DNA from: CAYPPG01 sp964412555
GTDB taxonomy: Bacteria; Hinthialibacterota; Hinthialibacteria; Hinthialibacterales; Hinthialibacteraceae
Direction: 5' to 3'
Assembly: GCA_964412555.1 (NCBI GenBank)
Contig: CAYPPG010000146.1
Span: 1-5,236 of the forward strand
DNA: 5,236 bases
Position 1 is the first letter of the stretch, and the number at the start of each line of letters is the position of its first letter. The notes under the pieces are model-generated. The model worked only from the letters and a program-made list of their open reading frames with translations, made no database searches and was not told the DNA's origin. The position numbers and the translations under genes are program-made. Positions 1 to 5,236 of the stretch are shown here, in pieces.

Positions 1-99
1 CAAGCCGACACCGAAAAAGAGAAAGAAGAATGTCTCAAGGATTTAATGACGATCCATGAAATATTGGAAGAATGTGGTGTATTTAAAAAGAATCCATAA
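1..99 (+). CDS. C-terminal end of an unidentified protein (partial)
   Basis: Frame 1 is open from the window edge to a TAA at 97-99, giving 32 residues rich in Glu and Lys that end in CGVFKKNP. The stretch looks like charged amphipathic helix (KEKEECLKDLMTIHEILEEC) with two cysteines 14 residues apart. No domain can be assigned from so short a tail, and I do not recognise the family. The codon pattern looks protein-like, and the same frame shows further protein-like sequence just after the stop (see 100-420). The TAA could therefore be a true gene end or the first lesion in a decaying gene. The start lies outside the window. Confidence 0.5.
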   Translation, partial: QADTEKEKEECLKDLMTIHEILEECGVFKKNP

Positions 100-420
100 A
101 ATTGGGGAATCGGTGTTTATATCTCAGCGCATATCGAAATAGCCATCCATATTCATGATGGACGTAAGATTGTATATCTCGATAATCAGTGCACTGAAAA
201 TGCCCCGCATTATCCTATGCCGCTGAGAGAATCGCAAAACAAATGAAGGTGGAAGTGTTTCCACGGCAAATACAATATGCTCCCCATAGAGGGAATGAGA
301 ATCGAAATTCAAGAATACAACCTTCATCTTCAAACCACCTTTCCCAAAAGGGAGAATCCACTCCGATTTATCATTCACTAGAAATCCGATTGAACAAATC
401 CGGAAACTCCAACATTTGTT
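100..420 (+). pseudogene. Possible decayed gene remnant, transglutaminase-like pattern (weak)
   Basis: No intact gene is supported here, but + strand frames read like fragments of a protein. Frame 1 directly after the TAA at 97-99 encodes a stretch containing HIEIAIHIHDGRKIVYLDNQ (130-189). It has no ATG, GTG or TTG in front and is broken by TGA at 244-246. The same frame then continues with MLPIEGMRIEIQEYNLHLQ to a TAG at 379-381. Frame 2 picks up at about 371 with SFTRNPIEQIRKLQ. The pattern His-x-Glu, a beta strand, then DGR and LD resembles the His/Asp end of transglutaminase-like folds, which is a resemblance only. Stop density in frame 1 (three in about 126 codons) is below random expectation but not decisive. 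It may instead be plain intergenic DNA. Confidence 0.25.
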
Positions 421-487
421 CTCTTTGTGTTTTTTGTCAAAACGAACAGTGTCCCTATCGGAGATCATAATTGCATTTTCTCTTCCA

Positions 488-518
488 CAAGCCTCCCTTG
501 CGGATTTTTTCTTTCTCC
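488..518 (+). terminator. T-tract with short hairpin, possible terminator
   Basis: A weak inverted repeat, CAAG (488-491) and CTTG (497-500) around a 5-base loop, is followed by CGGA and a pyrimidine run containing TTTTTT (505-510) and CTTTCTCC. Archaeal RNA polymerase can terminate at T-runs with little or no hairpin, so this could end the transcript entering from the left. The 4-bp stem is too short to count as a standard bacterial terminator. Confidence 0.3.
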
Positions 519-539
519 GTTCTTGGTGTCCAAAAACTA

Positions 540-557
540 TAGAAAAGGTATTAATAC
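540..557 (+). promoter_or_regulatory. Palindromic TATA-like element upstream of the small ORF
   Basis: GTATTAATAC at 548-557 is a perfect 10-bp palindrome preceded by the purine-rich stretch AGAAAAG, as expected for an archaeal BRE plus TATA box. An archaeal start site about 26 bp downstream of its centre would fall near 578. That is just ahead of the open frame leading into 621-887, and exactly at a TTG/GTG pair in frame 2. AT-rich palindromes of this length arise by chance in intergenic DNA, so this is only a candidate. Confidence 0.3.
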
Positions 558-620
558 TCCTGATCGTGAAATATTGATTGGTGATCGGTTATCCTGACAT
601 TCAAGGCAAAACGTCGGGCA

Positions 621-887
621 TTGAACAAGTATTGTGATGAACTACCCGGTGCAAAAAGGTTCCTGCGGAATTTCTTCTTGAGCAGCGAAGGCATGAGTGT
701 GTCGGATGTTTTTCAGAACTACCTGATGGATGTCGATCTTTATGCTCCCAGTAATGAGACCATCCGGGGAAACAAGCAGAAAATGTATGAAGCATTCGCT
801 GAAATATCCGGCTTGGGGAAAGCCAATGTGGAATCGATGAATCTGGTGTATGGGAAGGGGGAGAAGTTGTTCGAAGAAAATTCGTAA
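621..887 (+). CDS. Small hypothetical protein, possibly an N-terminally truncated fragment
   Basis: The reading frame gives 88 residues from a TTG start, ending in YGKGEKLFEENS at a TAA (885-887). The frame is actually open from the TGA at 582-584, and the residues before the TTG (FKAKRRAL) read naturally into the rest, so the true beginning is doubtful. No ATG or GTG start and no Shine-Dalgarno is present. The protein looks soluble and mostly helical, with an N-terminal basic/aromatic segment (GAKRFLRNFF, about residues 10-19). I see no signal peptide, membrane segment, zinc site, helix-turn-helix or known catalytic motif. It lies 23 bp upstream of the restriction-modification gene on the same strand, so the two may be co-transcribed. 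It could be an accessory protein of that locus or the leftover 3' end of an older gene. I do not recognise the family. Confidence 0.5.
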   Translation: MNKYCDELPGAKRFLRNFFLSSEGMSVSDVFQNYLMDVDLYAPSNETIRGNKQKMYEAFAEISGLGKANVESMNLVYGKGEKLFEENS

Positions 888-910
888 AATGGCGATAAAC
901 CCCCCTGAAA

Positions 911-3358
911 ATGCCGATTTTGGACTACCTAAAAGTATTTCAACTTATTGTCTCTATACTATTGATGCGATCATCCAGTTCCTCGGAAACCGATGTCGTG
1001 GTCAAGTTCATCACTCCCCTGATCAAAAAACTCGGTTACAGCCAAAGGCGTTTGAACGAAGTCCGCTATGAATATGCCATAGCCATTGGCAGGAATAAGT
1101 ACGTCTATCCCGATATCGTGATCAACATCGACCATGTTCCGGCAATTGTCATCGATGCCAAAAATCCCACTGAAAACCTGGATTCGTATGAACGGCAAAT
1201 CATCTCTTACGCCCTGCTTCTCAAAACACCTTACGCCGTGATCACGAACGGCATCACGTTACGGGTGTATGATACCTATTCGGAAAAAATCATCTGGGAA
1301 AAGCCCATCGAGAAAATTCCAACGTTCCTCTCCAAAAAGAATCTTGCTAAAAAAATCCGGAAAACCATTGATTCCATCAATCCGGAGAGAGTTCAGGAAG
1401 CCAAAAAAACTTTGCTGGTGTTTGAAGGGATCAAGGAATTCGCCTCCATTCTGTACAAATGCGAAGACATTATCCGTGATATCGACGGATTGACCGGTGC
1501 CGATGCGTTCGATGAAATCAGCAAACTCCTCTTTACCAAAATGTATTACGAGAAAAAGGCGCTGAAAACCGGCAGGAATGAATTCTCTTCCAAAGAAATC
1601 AAGGAACATGGTGGAGCCACCTATGTCAAAACATACCTGTTCCCGCAAGTGGTGAAAGAAACAGAAGACATTTTCATTGGAAACGAAGAAATCGAACTCG
1701 AAGACCAGACTATCGAGAAGATCGCCGCTCTCTTGGAAAATTATACGCTAATCGAAACCGACATCGATGTGAAAGGCCGGGCGTTCGAAATTTTTTTGGG
1801 TAAAACCTTTACCGGTGGATTGGGCCAGTTTTTTACGCCGAGAACAATCGTGAAATTTGCTGTGGATTTCGCTGATCCGGAAATCAATTCCACCTTGAGC
1901 GATCAAGAATGTCCATATCTCGTGATCGATCCGGCCTGCGGCAGCGGTGGATTCCTGATCGAAGTTTTTAAGAATATTGCCAGAAAGATCAAATCATTAC
2001 CTCAAAACAAGCAGCAAGCGTTGCTGGAGCGGTTGAGTAGAGAGCAGATCTATGGAACCGACATCAATGCCAGGCTGGTCAGAGTGGCGAAGATGAACAT
2101 GGTTTTGCACGGGGATGGGCATGGTGGTATTTTCAAGAATAGCGGCTTGGTCAAAGTGGATAAAATCAAGGATGTCTATGAGTCCGGATTCGACTTGGTG
2201 ATTACCAATCCTCCGTTCGGCAACAAAGACAAAGGCAAAATCCTCGAACAATTCGTACTGGGGAAACCGCACGGGAAACCATTGAAGGAACAATTGCGGG
2301 AAATTCTCTATGTCGAGCAGTGTATCAAGTTGTTGAAAGAAGGCGGTGAACTGGCGATCTTGCTGCCTGATGGGATATTGAACAACAGCGTTCTTGCTTA
2401 TGTGCGGGAATACATCCGCAAGCACACCATTATCAAAGCGGTGATAAGCCTTCCGGACCGGGCGTTCAAAGCGTCCGGCGCAAACAGCAAAACCAGTCTT
2501 TTATTCCTGAAAAAGAAAACCAGTGTACACGAGAAACAGCCGCCGATATTCATGGGAATTGCGGAGTATGTCGGATACGAAACCAAAACAAAGGAAGCCA
2601 AGGAAATCGACGCCAACGATCTCCCCCTCATCCTTCAGACCTATCGGGATTTCAAAGCCAGTAAAAACCATGAAAATTTCAAAAACAAGAAGAGCATACT
2701 CAAAATCATCACTGACCGGCCATCGTGTTTTCTGATCGGAGAGTCGAATTTGTCGAGCCGGCTGGATGCGTCGTATTATTATTCACGCGATATCTTCGAA
2801 TTGGATGTCCCATCCTGTAAAGTGAGTGATTGTGCAAGACTGTCCCGGAATATCGTAAATCCCAAAAACAATCCTGGAAAAGCGATCAAATATATCCAAT
2901 TCAGCAATGTGGAAGAAAATCTCGGTAGTGTAACGAGCCATTATCAGATGTTGGGTGAGGAAGCTCCATCCAGGGCCAGGCAATACGTCAATAAGGGAGA
3001 TGTGATATGCGCAAAGGTGAAAGACAGTGAGGAAAACGTAGCGATCATTCCGGATGAACTGGACGGTTCTATCGTGAGTACCGGCTTTATCGTTTTGAAA
3101 CCCAAACCACCGATGACATCCGAGTCACTCTATGTGCTTCTGCGGTTGAAATCCACTTTGAATCAAGTGCGATGGAAATCGTCAGGAACCATCATGCCCG
3201 CAATCAATGACAACGAGTATCTGAGTATCAAAATCCCGAAATTGCCAGAATCCAAAATCCAAAAAATCACTCAGGAAATCAAGCAGATCGAAAAGCAGCG
3301 AAGATACATCCGGGAAAATCTGAACACGTTACCGAAGAAATATAAGATTTCAGGTTAG
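911..3358 (+). CDS. Single-chain restriction-modification enzyme, Type IIG/IIC-like (nuclease - N6-adenine methylase - specificity)
   Basis: This 815-residue fusion should bind a specific DNA site, methylate an adenine with S-adenosylmethionine, and cut unmethylated DNA with Mg2+. Residues about 25-125 form an HsdR-N-like PD-(D/E)XK nuclease: YPD (D68), IDAK (D82, K84), and the QxxxY motif of Type I nucleases (Q96, Y100); E50 or E54 may complete the site. Residues about 155-280 resemble the helical N-terminal region of HsdM. The gamma-class methylase follows: FFTPR (307-311, motif X region), DPACGSGGF (340-348, motif I, SAM binding), YGTDIN (381-386) and NPPFG (433-437, catalytic motif IV). 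Residues about 605-780 form one HsdS-type target-recognition domain opening with SRLDASYY, then a coiled-coil helix to about 806. No DEAD-box translocase is present, so this is not a Type I R subunit. RM.BpuSI, of similar length, has a comparable layout. The ATG at 911 has no Shine-Dalgarno; M19 (965) is an alternative start that would leave the nuclease intact. The frame and all key motifs are intact. Confidence 0.93.
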   Translation: MPILDYLKVFQLIVSILLMRSSSSSETDVVVKFITPLIKKLGYSQRRLNEVRYEYAIAIGRNKYVYPDIVINIDHVPAIVIDAKNPTENLDSYERQIISYALLLKTPYAVITNGITLRVYDTYSEKIIWEKPIEKIPTFLSKKNLAKKIRKTIDSINPERVQEAKKTLLVFEGIKEFASILYKCEDIIRDIDGLTGADAFDEISKLLFTKMYYEKKALKTGRNEFSSKEIKEHGGATYVKTYLFPQVVKETEDIFIGNEEIELEDQTIEKIAALLENYTLIETDIDVKGRAFEIFLGKTFTGGLGQFFTPRTIVKFAVDFADPEINSTLSDQECPYLVIDPACGSGGFLIEVFKNIARKIKSLPQNKQQALLERLSREQIYGTDINARLVRVAKMNMVLHGDGHGGIFKNSGLVKVDKIKDVYESGFDLVITNPPFGNKDKGKILEQFVLGKPHGKPLKEQLREILYVEQCIKLLKEGGELAILLPDGILNNSVLAYVREYIRKHTIIKAVISLPDRAFKASGANSKTSLLFLKKKTSVHEKQPPIFMGIAEYVGYETKTKEAKEIDANDLPLILQTYRDFKASKNHENFKNKKSILKIITDRPSCFLIGESNLSSRLDASYYYSRDIFELDVPSCKVSDCARLSRNIVNPKNNPGKAIKYIQFSNVEENLGSVTSHYQMLGEEAPSRARQYVNKGDVICAKVKDSEENVAIIPDELDGSIVSTGFIVLKPKPPMTSESLYVLLRLKSTLNQVRWKSSGTIMPAINDNEYLSIKIPKLPESKIQKITQEIKQIEKQRRYIRENLNTLPKKYKISG

Positions 3359-3607
3359 ATGATGGTTATGGGAGTTTCGCAAAAGGCGTTCAACGAGAAG
3401 CAGAGAAGAAGGTTATCCATGAGCAAAACGGCATTCAGTTCGGTCATAAGCAGACCTGGTTTCAATAAAGAACCAGTAAAACTGGCTACGATGGACAATT
3501 CGATCAAAATTTGCCAATCATGTGGATTCAAGGCCCGGTATCCATTTCATCGCTGCCCCCAGTGCGAAACGGTTCAAGAAGAATCTTGTCCTCCTCCCTC
3601 AAAATAG
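3359..3607 (+). CDS. Small zinc-ribbon protein following the restriction-modification gene
   Basis: The 82-residue ORF has its ATG immediately after the TAG of the upstream gene, with zero spacing, which suggests translational coupling. The clear feature is a four-cysteine zinc ribbon near the C-terminus: CQSC (C52, C55) and CPQC (C66, C69), ten residues apart, with aromatic and basic residues between. Residues 1-44 are basic (KQRRR) and have no recognisable domain. The start is uncertain. M21 (3419) is preceded by AGAAGAAGG seven bases upstream, the best Shine-Dalgarno-like run near any start in the window. M45 (3491) would give a 38-residue protein that is almost all zinc ribbon. The last 34 bp overlap the end of the - strand formyltransferase. 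Zinc ribbons bind nucleic acid or protein; its role here is unknown, and a link to the restriction enzyme is inferred only from position. Confidence 0.5.
   Translation: MMVMGVSQKAFNEKQRRRLSMSKTAFSSVISRPGFNKEPVKLATMDNSIKICQSCGFKARYPFHRCPQCETVQEESCPPPSK
3460..3485 (-). terminator. Short hairpin with T-rich tail, possible terminator of the formyltransferase transcript
   Basis: CCAGT (3473-3477) and ACTGG (3481-3485) form a perfect 5-bp stem with a 3-base loop. Read on the - strand it is CCAGT-TTT-ACTGG followed by TTCTTTATT. It lies about 90 bp beyond the formyltransferase stop, inside the + strand zinc-ribbon ORF. The stem is short, so this could be chance. Confidence 0.25.
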
Positions 3608-4254
3608 AATTTGCGATTGCCAATTTTTGTGTATGGCTTATCCTTGCCTTCAGGAAAAAAGGTGGCCTGAATCCTCTTCTCTATTTCTTCTGGACCGGCG
3701 TCCTTCGGAATTTCACACAGTTCCAAGAAATCTTTCTTACTATAGTATTTCTGCCATTTCACTTCAGACGTGGGCAATTCTTCCCTTTTTTTGATCTTCA
3801 GTAAAATATCCCGGAAGAGCTGGAGCAGATAAATATGGGAGATTTCTCGTAGTGATTCGACAGTGTCTTTGGCATCGATGGGGAAATAACGCACTTCGAT
3901 AATATCGCCTGAATCCAATGCTTCGGTCATGTGATGGCAGAGAACGCCATACTGTGTCTCATGATTATACAAGGCAAAATTATATCCAAAGCCACCATAT
4001 TTTTCCGAGCCAGGATGGAAGTTGATTTTTGTCTTGGCTTTATCCAAAACCTCTTTGGGAATCCGCCGGTAGAAAAGGAAGGAAATAATATAGTCGAACC
4101 TTTCGTTCTCGCCGATGTAATTCGGATTGTAGACATTGGAATCAGGCATCGTGTCCTCGGTCAGTATTTTCACATCCTGAAAATAGGTCTTGGCGATCTT
4201 GTGTGCGATTGCGGTTGTTCGATTCTTCTTCGTCAAAAGCAGTATTTTTGTCAT
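3574..4254 (-). CDS. Short formyltransferase (10-formyl-tetrahydrofolate dependent), possibly sugar N-formyltransferase
   Basis: The 226-residue cytoplasmic protein has the fold signature of the formyltransferase family (Formyl_trans_N), which moves a formyl group from 10-formyl-THF to an amino group. The catalytic triad of GAR and methionyl-tRNA formyltransferases is present: NFHPG (N78, H80) and LDSGDII (D114). YGGFGYNFALYN and GVLCHHMTEA match the core between them. Residues 1-60 form an N-terminal Rossmann-like half without a purN- or fmt-specific signature. The usual methionyl-tRNA enzyme is about 310 residues with a tRNA-binding C-terminal domain. Here only about 65 residues follow the core (WQKYYSKKDFLEL, then EEIEKRIQATFFPEGKDKPY), closer to sugar-amine formyltransferases. 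The substrate is therefore unassigned. An in-frame TAG 9 bases upstream fixes the ATG as start. No Shine-Dalgarno is present, and a TATA element about 27 bp upstream suggests a leaderless mRNA. It diverges from glyA. Confidence 0.85.
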   Translation of the reverse strand: MTKILLLTKKNRTTAIAHKIAKTYFQDVKILTEDTMPDSNVYNPNYIGENERFDYIISFLFYRRIPKEVLDKAKTKINFHPGSEKYGGFGYNFALYNHETQYGVLCHHMTEALDSGDIIEVRYFPIDAKDTVESLREISHIYLLQLFRDILLKIKKREELPTSEVKWQKYYSKKDFLELCEIPKDAGPEEIEKRIQATFFPEGKDKPYTKIGNRKFYFEGGGQDSS

Positions 4255-4271
4255 AGCAAGGTACTATCAGG

Positions 4272-4291
4272 AAACAGATATAAAACCGTTT
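4272..4291. promoter_or_regulatory. Shared bidirectional TATA/BRE promoter between the formyltransferase and glyA
   Basis: The element is quasi-palindromic: AAACAG (4272-4277), ATATAAAA (4278-4285), CCGTTT (4286-4291). The arms match 5 of 6 as an inverted repeat, so each direction reads an AAAC-type purine BRE followed by a TATA box (ATATAAAA on +, TTTTATAT on -). Its centre (4281.5) is 26.5 bp from the glyA ATG at 4308 and 27.5 bp from the formyltransferase ATG at 4254. This is the archaeal TATA-to-start-site distance and implies leaderless mRNAs on both sides. The 53-bp gap holds no other gene. A bacterial -10 (TATAAA) is a less likely reading, because no matching -35 or ribosome binding site is seen. 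Confidence 0.6.
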
Positions 4292-4307
4292 GCATGCTCA
4301 TAGAAAT

Positions 4308-5236
4308 ATGCATCATGAAATATTTTCCGTTATCGAATCGGAGAAGAAAAGGCAGTTGGAAACTCTGGAACTGATCCCATCGGAAAATTATGTTTCACCC
4401 GGCGTCCTGAAAGCGCTGGGTTCGGAACTCAACAACAAATATTCGGAAGGGTATCCTGGAAAAAGGTATTACGGCGGCAATGAATTTGTCGACATGCTGG
4501 AAAAGAGGGCTATCGCAAGCGCCAAACAACTCTTCGGCGCAGACCACGTGAATGTCCAGCCTTATTCAGGTACGCCTGCGAACATGGCGGTCTTTTTTGC
4601 ATTGTTGGAAATCGGTGATCCATTCATGGGCATGGAACTTTCCCATGGCGGCCACCTTACCCACGGCTCGCCTGTCAGTTTTTCCGGAAAATTCTTTACA
4701 CCTATCCATTATGGAGTGGATAAAGAGACAGAGAGACTCGATTATGACGAAATAAGAAAAATCGCTCTGAAGGAAAAGCCGAAGATGGTCATATCCGGAT
4801 GCACCGCATATCCGCGAACAATAGATTTCGGCAAATTCCATGAAATCGCCCAAGAGGTGAGAGCATTTTCCTTCGCCGATATATCCCATATTGCGGGCCT
4901 GGTTGCGGCAGGACAGCATCTTTCCCCCTTTCCCTATACAGATGTGGTATCGACCACGACACATAAAACGCTCAGAGGTCCAAGGGGAGCGATGATCCTC
5001 TGCAAGAGTCATCTGGCAGAAAGAATCGATAAGGCAGTATTTCCGCTTCTGCAGGGTGGACCTCATGACCATGCGATTGCAGCAAAAGCAGTTGCATTGG
5101 ATGAAGCGCTTCAACCTTCTTTTCGGAAATATCAGGAGCAGGTTGTCAAGAATGCGAAAGTGCTGGCAAATCATCTTATGGATAAGGGATTCCGGCTTGT
5201 TTCAGGTGGTACGGACAATCATCTGATTCTTATTGA
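4308..5236 (+). CDS. glyA: Serine hydroxymethyltransferase (partial, 3' end outside window)
   Basis: SHMT is a PLP enzyme that interconverts serine plus tetrahydrofolate with glycine plus 5,10-methylene-THF, the main entry of one-carbon units. The 309 visible residues are about three quarters of the usual 410-430. Family motifs appear in order: LELIPSENY (20-28), NKYSEGYPGKRYYGG (43-57), VQPYSGTPANMAV (83-95), SHGGHLTHGSPVSFSGK (112-128), ADISHIAGLVAAG (190-202, with PLP-contacting D191 and H194), and TTTHKTLRGPRGA (216-228), where K220 forms the Schiff base. The fingerprint is bacterial in type. SGTPAN replaces the commoner SGSQAN, and GPRGA replaces GPRGG; as I recall, such variants occur in candidate-phylum bacteria and some archaea. 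The ATG at 4308 has no Shine-Dalgarno and lies 26-27 bp from the TATA centre, fitting a leaderless message. A TTG at 4290 is in frame but sits inside the promoter. Confidence 0.96.
   Translation, partial: MHHEIFSVIESEKKRQLETLELIPSENYVSPGVLKALGSELNNKYSEGYPGKRYYGGNEFVDMLEKRAIASAKQLFGADHVNVQPYSGTPANMAVFFALLEIGDPFMGMELSHGGHLTHGSPVSFSGKFFTPIHYGVDKETERLDYDEIRKIALKEKPKMVISGCTAYPRTIDFGKFHEIAQEVRAFSFADISHIAGLVAAGQHLSPFPYTDVVSTTTHKTLRGPRGAMILCKSHLAERIDKAVFPLLQGGPHDHAIAAKAVALDEALQPSFRKYQEQVVKNAKVLANHLMDKGFRLVSGGTDNHLILI

Noticed and set aside
153..196. ATGATGG ... CTGA spacing resembling a C/D-box guide RNA
   Set aside because: Box C is imperfect, no internal D'/C' pair or closing stem is visible, and such short motifs are common by chance.
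124..468. 114-codon open frame on the - strand
   Set aside because: No domain, no promoter or ribosome site at a suitable distance, and a biased hydrophobic/aromatic composition. The + strand frames in the same stretch look more protein-like, so this is probably an antisense shadow of a decayed gene.
243..470. 75-codon + strand frame ending in several cysteines (CSLCVFCQNEQC)
   Set aside because: The Cys cluster briefly suggested a metal site, but the sequence is otherwise low-complexity and rich in Ser, Asn and Arg. The start overlaps a stop in a neighbouring frame, and the spacing fits no ribbon or ferredoxin motif I know.
850..1071. 73-codon frame overlapping the start of the restriction gene, with an internal ATG at 889
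   Set aside because: It overlaps the nuclease domain, whose own frame is clearly coding from about residue 25 onward. The product has no recognisable features.
3931..4374. 147-codon + strand frame over the formyltransferase and promoter
   Set aside because: It is antisense to a frame with an intact N-H-D catalytic triad, and it runs through the promoter and into glyA.
4566..5174. 202-codon - strand frame over glyA
   Set aside because: It is antisense to an unmistakable SHMT with the PLP lysine motif. The product is rich in Cys, Arg and His, as shadows usually are.
1..5236. tRNA, rRNA, CRISPR array, insertion sequence or attachment site
   Set aside because: I saw no T-loop plus acceptor pairing, no evenly spaced direct repeats, no transposase motifs and no flanking terminal repeats. 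A covariance-model and repeat search would be needed to exclude weak cases.

Overview
The window is about 5.2 kb at roughly 45% GC by eye. It looks most like an archaeon, with moderate confidence. None of the gene starts has a convincing Shine-Dalgarno sequence. The two most reliable starts (formyltransferase and glyA) each lie about 27 bp from one shared TATA element, the spacing expected for archaeal leaderless mRNAs. Two genes depend on folate (serine hydroxymethyltransferase and a formyltransferase). The SHMT looks bacterial in type, so a small-genome archaeon that acquired bacterial one-carbon genes fits well. A candidate-phylum bacterium is not excluded.

Layout: (1) 1-99 is the C-terminal tail of an unidentified + strand gene. 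(2) 100-584 has no convincing intact gene. It holds scraps of protein-like sequence that may be a decayed gene, a T-tract that may terminate transcription (488-518), and a palindromic TATA-like element (548-557). (3) 621-887 is a small unidentified protein, perhaps truncated or frameshifted at its N-terminus. (4) 911-3358 is the main gene: an 815-residue single-chain restriction-modification enzyme with a PD-(D/E)XK nuclease, an N6-adenine methyltransferase and one target-recognition domain, of Type IIG/IIC architecture. (5) 3359-3607 is a small zinc-ribbon ORF whose ATG directly follows the stop of the restriction gene. (6) 3574-4254 on the - strand is a short formyltransferase that overlaps the zinc-ribbon ORF tail to tail. 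(7) 4308 to the window edge on the + strand is glyA (SHMT), cut off by the edge.

The restriction enzyme carries cleavage, methylation and DNA recognition in one polypeptide, and no separate hsdS, hsdR or methylase gene is visible. It is most simply read as a self-contained defence gene, with one unknown small ORF on each side, inserted beside housekeeping one-carbon genes. The formyltransferase and glyA diverge from a quasi-palindromic TATA/BRE element midway between their start codons, suggesting joint control of an enzyme that feeds and one that consumes folate one-carbon units. That element and the restriction locus are the most interesting items. I did not find a clearly new multi-gene system.
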